From contig LR990049.1 of NCBI GenBank assembly GCA_905147135.1, forward strand, positions 4,853,428 to 4,917,427: a DNA stretch of 64,000 bases. The letters run 5' to 3'. The stretch is from Blastobasis lacticolella (lineage: Eukaryota > Arthropoda > Insecta > Lepidoptera > Blastobasidae). The translations under genes and the position numbers were made by a program. Below are positions 52,762-63,490 of this stretch, piece by piece. Numbering within the stretch: position 1 is the stretch's first letter; every line of letters starts with the position of its first letter. Below the pieces are notes generated by a model, which was not told where the DNA came from, searched no databases, and worked only from the letters and a program-made list of their open reading frames with translations.

Positions 52762-55713
52762 TCACCTGGTGGTAAGTGACGATGCGGTCGAAGATGGATC
52801 ATGCCTGTCTAGGAACAGCCTATTCACTCTAGCCTTGAAGGCGTCCAGATTATAGTGATCAGGGAACACACTCGCAGGCAACGCGTTCCATTCCTTAGCC
52901 GTTCGCATTATAAAGGTTGAACCAAAGCGGCTCGTGCGGGCAGCTGGAAGATCCACGACATAAGGATGAAGCGCTCGCCCGGATCGCGTTTCCCGATGGC
53001 GGAAAGGGGCCGGCGGAATGAGGTCGTGCAACTGTTTCGCACACTCTCCGAAATGCAACCTATAGAATACCGATAGACACGCAACCCTACGCCGATGCTC
53101 GAGGCTCTGCAGCTTAGCCTCAATTAATTGCGGATCACAAATTATCTTCTTTGCACGTTTTTCCACCGAATCCAAAGCGGCCAGTTGGTATTTGGCTGAT
53201 CCATCCCAGAGATGGCAGCAGTACTCCATGCATGAACGAACTTGTGCTTGATATAATTGAAGCAACTGCTTTGAAGTGAAGTACCGCCTGACCTTCGAGA
53301 GGATACCAAGTTTCTTGGCTGCAGTCTTGGCTTTGGATTCGATGTACTGTCCAAAGTTAAGATTGGTTGATAGCTCAACACCAAGGAGCTGTAAATTGTC
53401 GGTAATTTCCACAGCTACATCCCGGAAAGCCGGAGTTAGATGGAATGGACTCCGTTTGGCGGAAAACAAACACGCCTGTGTTTTGGTAGCGTTGAACGCC
53501 ACTAGATTGGCTTCGCCCCAGTCGGAAACTGCCTTGAGAGCTTCGTTCAAACGCCTAACCATGGCCTCTCGACAAGACTGAATGTCGTCCCTGTTAGCTT
53601 TTGCCTCTGACAGATATCTATCCGTTACTGTGCTGTCGTCAGCGTACCCAAGGGTACCGGGTACTAGAAGATCGTTGATATGCAGCAAGAAAAGAGTCGC
53701 GGACAGAACCGACCCCTGAGGAACTCCCGCGTCGATAGCCTGAAGATCAGACGAGTAACCATCGAGAACTACCCGGATTGAACGTCCACTCAGAAAGTCC
53801 GAAATCCAGGTGCAAAAGCCAACAGGAATGCCAAATGAGGGAAGCTTGCTTAGTAGGGCTGCGTGCCAAACCCTATCAAAGGCCTTGGAGATATCGAGCG
53901 ACACAGCAAGGGCCTCGCCATGCTTCTCAATGGCCTCACTCCATATATGAATGGCATACACCATAAGGTCCCCAGTCGACCGACCACGGCGGAATCCGTA
54001 CTGGTAATCGCTGAGGAGATCGTTACCTTCGAGATGCGCAAGGAGTTTGTTGTTCAGTGCACGCTCCATAATCTTACAGAGAATGGAGGTGACTGAAATA
54101 GGGCGGTAGTTGGCAGGGTCTGCGCGGCTGCCCTTCTTAGGCACGGGCTGCACATTGGCAAGCTTCCACGACCTAGGTACAATACCAGTCTTTAGTGAGA
54201 GACGAAACAGGCGTGTGAGAATAGGAGACAACTCAGGGGCACATCTACGCAAGACCGTCGCTGGTATACCATCAGGTCCACTAGCCTTGTCCACGTCCAG
54301 ACACTGCAGGATTTTTAAAATCTCTTTTTGATGTATTCGCACGTCTACCATAGTGCAGTCAGCGCGGGGTGAGACGGGTGGAGTTTTTCCTGCAGTATCT
54401 AAACGCGAACTCGCCGCGAAATGAGAAGCAAGTAAATTCGCTTTTTCCTCCGCAGCATGTGCCAATGTTCCGTCTGGCTTCAGCAACGGTGGTAACGAGG
54501 ATTGGCTAAAATTGGATTCAACCGCTTTTGCCAAAGACCAAAACGCCTTACTCCCAGGAGGGTAAGAGGCCAGTTTGGCGCCAATCCGGCTTATGTGGTC
54601 GAATCGAGCCCTGCGTAGCGTCCTTTTGCTAGACTTGGCGGCAAGGTTAAAGGCTCTCTTCAATTTGCGAGTATCCGGAGACTTATGAGCTCGAGCCTCA
54701 GCCCAGGCAGAGTATGCCGCCTGCGCTTCAGCGCGACGGCACCCAGCACTGAACCATGGACGAGACTTGCCGTTCATCGCTACATCAGAATACGGAATAT
54801 AATACTCCATACCCTGCCGTATAACCGCGGTAACGGCTTCAGCACAATTCGACGGGTCGCCCGAAGAGAAGCATGCCTCCCGCCAAGGATAGGACGAAAA
54901 GAAGTGACGCATCTCATCCCAATCTGCTGACTTGTATCGCCACACCCGCCGGGGGTGGCAAAGGGCTTGCTCCGGCGGGGAATAGACTGATACAGATTTC
55001 ACCAGACAGTGGTCGGATGTACCCAGTGGTGCAGAAACCAAAACTGAGTGTCTGTCTGGATCAGTTGTCAACAGAAGGTCTAAGCAATTAGCGGTATGAG
55101 AGTCGACATCAGGTACCCTCGTGGCACAGCTTACTAACTGGGTGAGATCTAGCGACAGAGCTAGTTTACGTACCTCTCTCCCAGCATGATTAGTCACCTG
55201 GTATGGAAAAAGCCAATCTTGGTGGTGGGCATTGAAATCTCCCAGGATAACTAACTGCGCCCCGGGGTAACGTTCCCTCGCTTCATCCGCCACTTCAATG
55301 AGATGGCCACAAAAACGAGTTGTCTCCTGATCCCCGCTGTGCGAGCGATATACGCAGGCATACAGGATTTGCACATGACCTGTATCCACCAAAAGCCACA
55401 AAATGGAGAAATCAGACCCCTCAAAGCTCCTGAGACGCCGAGTACAGATGTCATCGCGAGCGTACACACAGACTCCGGCACGAGGTACGAACCTATGCTC
55501 GAGAGTATACCCTGGGTAGCTGAGGTACGCTGCGTCAGCTGGACATCTGATCTGCGTCTCAGTGAGGAACAGCAGCTGCGGTTTTTCAGTCTCAAGGTGA
55601 TGGTGGACTGCATCGAGATTGGAGTGCAGGCCTCGAATGTTCGTGAGGTGCACTTTGAGTGGGAGGGCGTGCAGCCGCTGTGTATTGTTTCTCCTTTGTT
55701 TTTTGTGCTTCAT
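52762..55713 (-). CDS. LINE-2 ORF: APE endonuclease and reverse transcriptase
   Basis: 983 residues without interruption. Endonuclease at about 21-240: N25 (LTNIRG), E52 (TETQI), D159/N161 (GDFNAHH), 'NCLDLLLT' and S233-D234-H235 (the complete SDH motif). RT at about 465-740: 'NYRPIS' (535-540), 'YGFRRGRST', 'LDISKAFDRVWH' (606-617), 'GVPQGSVLSATLF' and YADD at 690-693, followed by 'LLGVEL', 'MEYCCHLWDG' and the C-terminal 'EWNALPASVFPDHYNLDAFK'. No RNase H domain is seen. It acts in target-primed reverse transcription. The start ATG lies in ATGA, overlapping the TGA of a short upstream frame. All motifs are intact, so the protein could be active; distribution of identical copies would tell. 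Confidence 0.95.
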   Translation of the reverse strand: MKHKKQRRNNTQRLHALPLKVHLTNIRGLHSNLDAVHHHLETEKPQLLFLTETQIRCPADAAYLSYPGYTLEHRFVPRAGVCVYARDDICTRRLRSFEGSDFSILWLLVDTGHVQILYACVYRSHSGDQETTRFCGHLIEVADEARERYPGAQLVILGDFNAHHQDWLFPYQVTNHAGREVRKLALSLDLTQLVSCATRVPDVDSHTANCLDLLLTTDPDRHSVLVSAPLGTSDHCLVKSVSVYSPPEQALCHPRRVWRYKSADWDEMRHFFSSYPWREACFSSGDPSNCAEAVTAVIRQGMEYYIPYSDVAMNGKSRPWFSAGCRRAEAQAAYSAWAEARAHKSPDTRKLKRAFNLAAKSSKRTLRRARFDHISRIGAKLASYPPGSKAFWSLAKAVESNFSQSSLPPLLKPDGTLAHAAEEKANLLASHFAASSRLDTAGKTPPVSPRADCTMVDVRIHQKEILKILQCLDVDKASGPDGIPATVLRRCAPELSPILTRLFRLSLKTGIVPRSWKLANVQPVPKKGSRADPANYRPISVTSILCKIMERALNNKLLAHLEGNDLLSDYQYGFRRGRSTGDLMVYAIHIWSEAIEKHGEALAVSLDISKAFDRVWHAALLSKLPSFGIPVGFCTWISDFLSGRSIRVVLDGYSSDLQAIDAGVPQGSVLSATLFLLHINDLLVPGTLGYADDSTVTDRYLSEAKANRDDIQSCREAMVRRLNEALKAVSDWGEANLVAFNATKTQACLFSAKRSPFHLTPAFRDVAVEITDNLQLLGVELSTNLNFGQYIESKAKTAAKKLGILSKVRRYFTSKQLLQLYQAQVRSCMEYCCHLWDGSAKYQLAALDSVEKRAKKIICDPQLIEAKLQSLEHRRRVACLSVFYRLHFGECAKQLHDLIPPAPFRHRETRSGRALHPYVVDLPAARTSRFGSTFIMRTAKEWNALPASVFPDHYNLDAFKARVNRLFLDRHDPSSTASSLTTR

Positions 55714-55937
55714 ATTTTGAGTGAAAAGGATGGGTTAGGAGGACGGAAGTTGGACGAGGTGACGCTCCGCCAACCAGCTAGCATGCTCACCATTGCCGCA
55801 CGGGAAGGTGCCTGACGCGGAGACCGCGGGGACGCCCGAACCCCCCCAGATTGGCTACCTGGCCCTCCCATCCGGTCGCCAACCGGCAAGGTAGAGCAAT
55901 CTGGGATTTTTCGTAAGATGGCGGGGCAGCCTTTCAC
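55710..55937 (-). CDS. Short upstream frame of LINE-2
   Basis: 75 codons (MKGCPAILRKIPDCSTLPVG at the start, 'SSNFRPPNPSFSLKI' at the end) finish with TGA overlapping the ATG of the long ORF (ATGA). It has no PHD finger, zinc knuckle or coiled coil, so it is not a normal ORF1. It may be a remnant of ORF1, a regulatory upstream frame enabling reinitiation, or a chance frame in the GC-rich 5' region. Confidence 0.35.
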   Translation of the reverse strand: MKGCPAILRKIPDCSTLPVGDRMGGPGSQSGGVRASPRSPRQAPSRAAMVSMLAGWRSVTSSNFRPPNPSFSLKI

Positions 55938-56328
55938 TGGTGGCTAACCAGCTACTTGGGCCCCCAACTATCTACGGTCGGCCAGCGGCGGCACCGTGCT
56001 TCGGATCCCGCTGCCCTCCGAAGCCAGGCACCCGGTACGAGAGTGGTGAGCAGTAGATAAATCGGTAACGCAGAGCAACCACAACTGTCCAGACCCGTCC
56101 TCCTAGATGGCTACTCCAGGCACTGCAACGAAACACGGCTGGGCCGCTTGACGACGCGTTCGCCTGGAGGGTGGTTACCAGCCACGGCCGAAACCTACCA
56201 CCGGAGAGAGCTGTCCATTTTGCACTACCCAGGGACCACGTGTAGGGTATCTAGAGTCATGAAGCCCAAAGTGGGTTTCGCCTACGGACGCGGACAGCAT
56301 TGGTCCCCAAAACATATATACAATACAT

Positions 56329-56877
56329 ACATATATACACAATATTAGACAGATAGAGACTATCCCACGAGACCCTATTTTCCAGCATGAAAAGTAGCTT
56401 TATGCCACTCGGGAATAACGTAGATTCCTATTAGTGGAAGAATTTTCAAAATCGGTTCAGTAGTTTCAGAGAAACATACAAACTTGCAAACTTTTCCTCT
56501 TTACCCTAATATTGGCGGCGGGTGACCCGGTTGGCGGGTGGCGGTTTTTTCGCGCAGCGGATAAGCGTCGCCATCCAGCGCGAGAATGCCGCCGCCATCA
56601 TGGGCACCTTACCGCTGAGCCCAAGTATTTCACACCTTTTTTAATTTAGTTAGTTTTAATAAAACACTTTTTACACAATTTCCACAATGATCTATTATAT
56701 TTATTATTTAAATTAATTTTAGTTCCATTTATGTAAAATCTATCAAGAATGAACTATTTAAACTATTAACTAAGTTTAGTTTCATTTTTTGTGGTTTATT
56801 TTTGGGTAGTATAACAATGTAAATGCTTTATTTATATTTTAATCGTATCATATAATATTAGTATAGATTATTATAGA
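56329..56877. other. No gene recognised; GC-rich patch
   Basis: 56510-56625 is GC-rich (ggcggcgggtgacccggttg, ccgccgccatcatgggcacc) in AT-rich surroundings and is probably a piece of an unidentified retroelement. The rest is AT-rich. Confidence 0.4.
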
Positions 56878-57128
56878 TAATCACGGCCCATAACAGTCCA
56901 CTGCAGGACTTAGGGCCTCTCCCACGAAAGGGGAGGTTATTGCCATAATCTCCACGCTTGGCAGGCGGGTTGGAGATCGCAGTTTTATAAATATAACAAT
57001 GGAAAATACTGATGCCCATTTTCCAACCAACGAAGACTAGATATTTTGTCTCGAAAACATTAATCGTCTTACACGACACCCACAAGTGTAAAGGGTTGGT
57101 GCTATTCTACACTGCCAGACACCGGACG
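56878..57128 (-). mobile_element. Family C retroposon
   Basis: 'atcacggcccataacagtcc', 'cacgcttggcaggcgggttg', 'tctcgaaaacattaatcgtc' and 'ctgccagacaccggacggcc'. Full family outline but with a reduced (GAT)n end. Confidence 0.8.
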
Positions 57129-57594
57129 GCCAAAGTATAGTATAAGTATAGTAAGTAAGTATAGATTCAAATGAACTATTGTATGACCCATTCATCGAAT
57201 TGGAAATTGAAATATCCACACAAGTTTCACAATTCAATCAACACCACGTTGCTGACACCAACGAACGTCACCTCCCAAACAGCGCCAGCCGCAGCCCTAA
57301 TTTGCCAGCGTGGTCGTTGGCACAAATGTTTGTTTTGTGTTAGACAAACAATTTGGTCGACACTGCCAAACGCTGGGTTCACTACTGTACAGAGGGCAAT
57401 AGCTGCGGAGTACGAATTAGTGCATTTACAGCGTACTGCGAGTGTTTACGTGTCTGATGCTGCGGAAATAGTGGACTTTGCTGTGGATTGTCGGCAATGG
57501 TTCACGTACAATCATATAACGAGTTATGGACTGTGATGGTCACTTAGTTATTTTATGTCATCGAGTACAAGAAAAATTCCACTTTGTAGAAAGA
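57129..57594. other. Unassigned; 121-codon open frame without domain
   Basis: The plus-strand frame 57171-57536 has no repeat homology in the window and no recognisable motif. Its start lies in a tagta-rich low-complexity run. I treat it as probably non-coding but cannot exclude an exon. Confidence 0.3.
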
Positions 57595-57690
57595 AAGAAA
57601 AGACATTTATTGCACATAGCACACCACGACATAATAATAGTTACATAATTGCCAAAGGAGACATTAATAATATAAAAAAATTAAATAATG
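57595..57690 (-). repeat. LINE 3' tail with (TTTC)n end, minus strand
   Basis: 'gaaagaaagaaaagacattt' 'attgcacatagcacac' resembles 23738-23832. Confidence 0.5.
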
Positions 57691-57800
57691 AGTAGCCTCC
57701 CATGCCACTGTCATACCATATCGCAAAAGTAGACGTTTAGAAGACCCACAAAAACTTGGTCTGCCCGTGCATAGAGAAAAATAAATATAAAATGTTTTTT

Positions 57801-57981
57801 AGTGACCCAAACTTTTCGTAGCGAACTTAATATCCTCTTCTGTGGGTCACTTGTCTTTTTGGCAAATAAAATGTGGCTGAAAAGCGAAAATGTGAGGCAG
57901 ACCAGTTTTTTTTTACTTATAGAACCCACACAAGAGGATATGCATAGTACTAACGCTACGAAAAGTCGAAGTTTGGGTACC
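57801..57981. mobile_element. 181-bp foldback element
   Basis: 'gtgacccaaacttttcgtag' 'cg' ... 'atatcctcttctgtgggtca' at left pairs with 'gaacccacacaagaggatat' ... 'cgctacgaaaagtcgaagtt' 'tgggtac' at right. The spacer contains T9. Single copy, no transposase. Confidence 0.65.
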
Positions 57982-58574
57982 TAAAAGAAAACAATCAGTA
58001 GTTTTTCCACTTACTATTTTTATATTAAATATGCTAAATTTACATATACTTAATGTTTTAAACTATACTGAGATAGTATTCCCATGCCAATACAGTAACA
58101 GCATCACTAAACATCATTTGCACAAGATAAGTAAACAATAGCACCATACAAGCGCGATGAAAATATTCAACGAATTCATAAAATTCAATTACAACGCGTA
58201 GTTGGTTCATATTAACGCTGTGGAACTTCGCAAGTTCAGGTGACGCTCTCCCACACAACAATGAGCCTTAGAGCACCTTCCCTTCCCCCCTATGGCTATA
58301 CTGAAGAGGGTGTCAAGGAGGGGTACAATTTAATATGAAAGGTCAGAATATGCTGGATACTACTGTACGTAACTAAGACGTGATAATTTTACTAATCACA
58401 CGCTGGAGGTGTCTCGACGAATGGGTAATTGTAGTTTTATGCACTTGGTACTCAGTTTTTACTATACTTTGTGTTTTAAGGGAAAATACAAAGTTACAAA
58501 TTGCAGCCCGCTTTTAAGTTTTGTTTCGAACTTTGTGTGCCAAGACGTAGTATGGAATTTTAATAGGATAGGGA

Positions 58575-58975
58575 AGAACGTGGTGAGGCATATCCGCCTC
58601 ACCAAGCTATACCTCGTGAGGGTCCAGCTTTTGAAGTCACGCCATGAACGCACATTTACTTCCTTCGTGGTGTTGATCTCCACAAAGGGTTTGGATGCCT
58701 TCGTGGGGGAAGATTGTTGGCCGAAGGGTGTGGTGTACCGGCGATTTCGAGGGCGACCAAGGATCTTTGGTGCTGCCGAGGCGATGCTTTGTGCGTTTGA
58801 GTGTTCAGTGTAGTGATTAGGTAGTGGTGTAGTCTTAAGATTTAATATTGTTTTTATGTATTAGTTTCTTTTAATCTTATGTAGGTATGTGATAGGTATT
58901 GTGTAAAATTGTATATTATATATATGGGCCTTTAATAAATAATTATATAAATCAAATAAATAAGTGACCAGACTT
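58575..58975 (+). pseudogene. LINE ORF1 C-terminal fragment and 3' sequence
   Basis: In the frame 58409-58813 the segment 'VRVQLLKSRHERTFTSFVVL' then 'DAFVGEDCWPKGVVYRRFRG' resembles, from memory, the C-terminal region of ORF1 proteins of lepidopteran non-LTR elements. Upstream residues (MSRRMGNC...) do not fit and are probably flank. After the stop, 'gggcctttaataaataatta' and A/T-rich units look like a retroposon end. Confidence 0.5.
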
Positions 58976-59488
58976 AACGTCATGATTTTTCTTGTAAGGG
59001 TAGACATATAGTTTAAGATACTTAATTAAATCTTTAAATGACTTTAAGGTCATGGTTAACTATAAAGATGCCGCTGGGATTGACTAGGAAAGAAATGAAA
59101 TGGCAAATGGAAGGGAAATGAAAGTACAATGTATTTACTTACATTATATTTATGGAAAAAATACAATACATGAAAATAAAAAATTAGGAACATTAATGAT
59201 CACCCTTCAAAGTGTATATAAATACGCACAAGCTGTACATACCTATTTATAAAACCTTCGTTTAATAGAAAATAATTACGAGTATTCAACAATAAATCAC
59301 AAAGCCTTACCGTATCCAATAAATGCAGCTTCATGTCATCACTCATAACGTTCCCAGTGGACAAGTTTGCAGTGCATTATTTAACTTAGTTGGTTTATTA
59401 GTACACGCTGCGTCGCGCCGCCGCGGCGGTGTGGTTGCCGCTATTTTGTATAGCGCACATTGGCAGGCTTGTGAAAGTTTTGCATAGA
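58976..59488. other. No gene recognised
   Basis: AT-rich apart from a short 'cgtcgcgccgccgcggcggt' patch at 59412-59431. Confidence 0.4.
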
Positions 59489-59640
59489 TGGCATTATTAT
59501 TATTATTATTTAACAATTTATTGCATACAATATAAAGTATACAGAAATTACAAAATTAAAGACGACACAACAGGCACTACTTATTTCTAAGAAGAAATCT
59601 CTTCCAGCAGGCATAATATAAGCAAGAAGAGAGACAATAT
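59489..59640 (-). repeat. LINE 3' end, minus strand, (ATT)n tail
   Basis: 'attattattattatttaaca', 'atttattgcatac', 'aggcactacttatttctaag' and 'tcttccagcaggca'. Confidence 0.6.
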
Positions 59641-59689
59641 AGATTATAGGGGATGAGACGTGCCATCTATTAGATCTTTACATAGTATA

Positions 59690-59890
59690 AAACATAGTCG
59701 CTTCCCGTCGTATGTCCCTGTGTATGTTTGAACGCTTAGATATTTTAAACTACGCAACGAATTTTAATGCGGTTTTCATAAATATATTTCAAGGTGATTC
59801 AAGAGAAAGGTATATAAGCAAGAATAAAAAGGGTAGATAGGGGTAAAGCAGGTGAACGCGAACGAATTCTCGCCTAGTCCTGGTCCTAGT
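59690..59890 (-). repeat. Interspersed repeat, probable RTE-related 3' end
   Basis: Reverse of the 30.2-kb copy: 'acatagtcgcttcccgtcgt', 'gcttagatattttaaactac', 'gattcaagagaaaggtat' and 'gggtagataggggtaaa'. Confidence 0.6.
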
Positions 59891-59976
59891 TTAAAATAAA
59901 ATACATTGTTCTGAAGTTATATAACTTCCAACTTGATAGGTAGAGCGAGGCTTCCAACAAAGACTTTGAAGTCATA

Positions 59977-60245
59977 GTAGAGCTCGTCTAAGCCGAAATG
60001 ACGCGCCCCACTATCGCATTAACGCACACAAGCAAATTTAAAATATTTACGCAATACATATACAAATGCCGGTGTAATTGGTCATTCAGTTGCCGGTGAG
60101 ACTCAAACGTAGGAGCACGCGTCGTTCGATTGGAGCAGTCGACGCTCCCACACAGATGAAGTGTCGTTATTCATATTTGCACTCACACATCGAAATCGAC
60201 TAATTAAGTAGTGGGGCGCGTCATTTTAGCTTAGACAAGCTCTAC
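59977..60245. mobile_element. MITE family (copy 2), uninterrupted
   Basis: 269 bp. Ends 'gtagagctcgtctaagccga' 'aatgacgcgccccacta' and 'tagtggggcgcgtcatttta' 'gcttagacaagctctac' give inverted repeats of about 37 bp with few mismatches. The interior matches the reverse complement of 19926-20161. No clear target-site duplication. Confidence 0.85.
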
Positions 60246-60626
60246 ACGTTTGCCGTATGATTTATGTGGGAAATGAATACTATAAGTTCTTAAAATTTTG
60301 TCAGCTATTTTTATTTGATTTACACTATTGGCAATTTCTTCATATAAGGTGCCCCCGTAGGTACTGGTATTGAGCTCCATTTGAAAACGTTTTTTAACAT
60401 CTGCAGGAGCATTTTAAACTTTTATAAACTAAATGAAATTTTAAGCAACATTTTCATCATACGAGCTATTATACAATAATTGCCATGCAACAGGAAAAAT
60501 AATCTAGTTTTTCGACTTCGGAAATCGTTCGGGGAATAATGGAAACCGATTGAAACCAACTGTAGCAAATACCTATGTGGGAGAAGCTTTAAAAACGATT
60601 ACCTATGTAACAATTCAAAATACCGA

Positions 60627-60978
60627 TAGGTAATCTTGGCGTTAATGTCCTGATTGTGCTCTGAGGGCCCGTGGTCCGCCTTGACCGTGATCCAGGATTT
60701 GACAGATCAGATTATTACCGTGAACCGTCTGCTATCTGACTTCCGTGACCCTGCTACCAGGGGATGCTGACCAGATTGGATCATGGATACACAATCACTC
60801 GCCAGAATGTGCAGGTTACATAACGTCTTCCCTCACCGTAAAAGCATGGGTTAGATTTCAACTAATGTACGAGTACATCACTTAGAAAAGAGTCAATGGC
60901 CACAGTGGGATTCGAACCCGGTACCTCTCGCTTACGAGTCGGATACCTTAACCACTCGGCCACCGACGCTCCTATACA
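60627..60978 (-). mobile_element. Family A SINE, full length, 16-bp TSD
   Basis: From 'taatcttggcgttaatgtcc' to 'ccaccgacgctcc'. The head has the B box 'gggattcgaacccg' region and 'ctcggccaccgacgctc'. Flanks 'caattcaaaataccga' (60611-60626) and 'caatttaaaataccga' (60979-60994) differ at one base. Confidence 0.9.
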
Positions 60979-60994
60979 CAATTTAAAATACCGA

Positions 60995-61371
60995 CACACG
61001 CCGCCATATCATCTTTCGCCGCCCTACATCCTTCATCTCCATAAAATCTGTCGCGAATCGCGTCTTCCTCGCGGGAAGAGATTTTCCCTCCAAAATACGA
61101 CGATGGGAGTTGGCTCGTGTCTCCTGCTGTTTCGTTTTTCAGCCCACAGAGATGAAATTGTTCCCGGCAAGCGGTATTTTCCGGTGACATATTGCCGTGG
61201 TCACAGCTATGATACCAGTGATTTATGGCGTGACGTAATTTACGTTTATGAGCGTAAAACAAATGTCCATTTTCCGTTTTCATAGAGCAGCTGTTGAGCG
61301 TTGAATAATTTTCTATTCAGTTTCGGTAGGGATTTTCTTTCCTATTTTATGGTGTTGTGTGGTTTGAAATT
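60995..61371. other. Unassigned unique sequence
   Basis: Moderately CG-containing, with overlapping frames of about 100 codons on both strands and no recognisable domain. Not supported as a gene. Confidence 0.35.
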
Positions 61372-61770
61372 GTATTCTTTTATTTTATGCTACTCAGTGA
61401 CGAACGAGCAGGGCACATAGCTCGAAGAACAGATGGCCGATGGGGCAGTAAAGTTCTCGAGTGGCGACCACGTACCGGTAGACGCAGCGTGGGTAGGCCT
61501 CCTACAAGGTGGACCGACGACCTGGTAAGGATCGCAGGTACCAGCTGGATGCGGAAAGCACAGGACCGATCTTTGTGGAGATCTCTGGGGGAGGCCTATG
61601 CCCAGCAGTGGGCGTCTACTGGCTGATATGATGATGATGATGATGACGAACGAGCAGACAGCCCACCTGATGGTAAGTGGTAACTGTCGCCCATAACATC
61701 TACAATTTCTACATTTAGGTTGCAGGTAACAAAAATACAGAACCACAGGTGCGTTGTCCCACCATATAGA
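61372..61770 (-). repeat. LINE 3' fragment split by an RTE insertion
   Basis: 'ctactcagtgacgaacgagc' continues after the RTE insert as 'agacagcccacctgatggta' 'agtgg', then 'atttaggttgcaggtaacaa' and 'ggtgcgttgtcccaccat'. A related piece lies at about 63790-63845. Confidence 0.6.
61411..61643 (+). pseudogene. RTE-clade RT C-terminus, 13-bp TSD
   Basis: 233 bp in an open frame reading 'AGHIARRTDGRWGSKVLEWR' then 'GRPPTRWTDDLVRIAGTSWM' and 'LWRSLGEAYAQQWAS', the RTE-clade C-terminus, ending 'ggctgatatgatgatgatga'. 'tgacgaacgagca' is exact at 61398-61410 and 61644-61656. The frame is still open, so the insertion is young compared with the 3.6-kb copy. Confidence 0.9.
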
Positions 61771-62154
61771 AAAAGGTATATAATTTAATAATTATATCAA
61801 TTTCATGAAGTATGATTTTTACAATTTCAGAGGCCTGTTGATAACCTGAGAATGATTGATGTTGATTGGTTGAAATTTTTTTAGGATTATATTTTAATTT
61901 TACGTAATTAAGGAACTGTAAGGCTTTATATTATGCAGAATCATTTATGCGTTCCGCATATCACACTCTATAAACTTACAATAGTTATTATACTTACCAC
62001 TCTTTAACACATTTCGACGCATTATAAATGACGCCGACAAACTGATATTTCAAAACAGAATAAACGACGCAGAAAAAAGGGGTACCCATAAACTAGTATT
62101 TATAGTATATAATTATTGTGCACGTCGTATCTGCGTATATTTATCATATCTCTC
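61771..62154. other. No gene recognised
   Basis: AT-rich, with no shared repeats. Confidence 0.4.
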
Positions 62155-62285
62155 TTTTTGTAGGCCTGCTGGAAGAGATTTCTTTTTAGAGATAAGTAGT
62201 GCCTGTCGTCTAATATCTAATTTGTACTATATCTTTAATTTTCTTGTGTACAATTAATTGTTAAATAAATAAATAAAATAAAAAT
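62155..62285 (+). repeat. LINE 3' end, plus strand, (AAAT)n tail
   Basis: 'aggcctgctggaagagattt', 'agagataagtagtgcctgtc', 'gttaaataaataaataaaat'. Plus-strand member of the 52.4/59.5-kb family. Confidence 0.65.
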
Positions 62286-62470
62286 AGTCCTATTAGTAAC
62301 ATTAAATAAAATATAATTTATAATATAAATAAAATATTATAAATTTATGTATTACAATTAATGTAATTTGTGACATTTTTATAACTTTAACAATTGACAT
62401 GTAATGAATATTACCAATGAATAAATATAAATATAAATATAATATACATTACAAGTCTACAAGCAAACCA

Positions 62471-62580
62471 ATGGGAGATTTGCCTGGTGTTGCTGATGTC
62501 CATAGGCGGCGGTAACCATTTTCCATCAGGTGACCCACATGCCTGTTTGTCTGCCGGATAACATAAAAAAAAAAAAAAAG
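62471..62580 (+). repeat. CR1-like LINE 3' end with poly(A)
   Basis: 'tgcctggtgttgctgatgtc', 'cataggcggcggtaacc', 'ctgtttgtctgccggataac' and a run of A. Same family as 33.5 kb. Confidence 0.7.
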
Positions 62581-63490
62581 AATTCTGAGAGCCGATTAAA
62601 CAGAAAAAATAGTTCTAATACCTAATGGGTTAATTAGACACGATTCTTAATGTTAGATGTATAAAAATGTACATATTTTGCGTTTTCTTCACAGCAAAGT
62701 TACTAAAACTAAGTATTTTTTCGCGAAACGCCTTTCCGAGAAATTTCGGATAGCAAATTTAATACTTGAGTATCCTATCTAAGCAGCGCCATCTAGAGAG
62801 AGAGGCACGACGACCTACACTTTTTACTTTTTTAAACAGCTGTTTGAAAATGTCCCATTATACAGGGTGTTTCATAATACATGTATAAAGCCGTGAACTG
62901 GATGGAGTGCTAAACGTATTAAAACGATAGGTACAATTATTTTTTTCGTGCGTGGAATAGTTACCGAGAAAATGACTATCGAACTTTTTCTTTTTCAATG
63001 TCGATAATCACATTTTGAAAACGAAAGACCGCATCTCTAGAAATCAGTTGTAATAGATCACTCAAGTTCATAATCAGGTCAATCAACTGAATAATACAAT
63101 TTTACCAGTTACATATAGGATATAGGTTTTGTGCCTTTAAGTCTTTTCTACCTACCGTTTCATATGAGTTTTAAAATTCAATCTAAAGATCACTACGATC
63201 AATACCTCAAGTGGCTGGTTAATAAAATTATTATTACAAGCAGCTCGTGAGCAGTCCGGCACAAAAACAAGACATTTCGATGTTTGTTTCTACTTTAATT
63301 TATTTGTTTTTTCTTGCCTTCAACACAATGTTGCACCTAGGTACATAGTCTTCAAACTAATTGCGAAAACACAATAAACATTAATAGGCAAAAAAGTTAC
63401 AGCTTGATTTCGCGTCTGCGCCATATCTTCTATTGTACTAGGCAGTCATGATTGAAGCAGGTGGACTATGTACGGGATACTGATATCACA
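62581..63490. other. No gene recognised
   Basis: AT-rich. 'tatacagggtgtttcataat' at 62862 looks like a transposon end but has no partner in the window. Confidence 0.4.

Larger units (their letters stand above)
52704..56311 (-). mobile_element. LINE-2: complete-looking CR1/Jockey-like retrotransposon
   Basis: On the minus strand the element starts near 56311 (ttggggaccaatgctgtccg), has about 600 bp of 5' sequence, one long ORF, a 33-bp 3' UTR and a 24-A tail (T at 52705-52728). The flanks 'acatatatagatacat' (52688-52703) and 'acatatatacaatacat' (56312-56328) look like a 16-bp target-site duplication with one indel and one change, though both lie in AT-repeat sequence where such matches arise easily. 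The GC content is clearly higher than the flanks. Confidence 0.8.

Noticed and set aside
57171..57536. 121-codon open frame as a gene
   Set aside because: No domain, no homology within the window, starts in low-complexity DNA and shows no splice context.
62862..62900. 'acagggtgtttcat' as the left end of a transposon
   Set aside because: No inverted partner before the window ends; may be real but cannot be supported.
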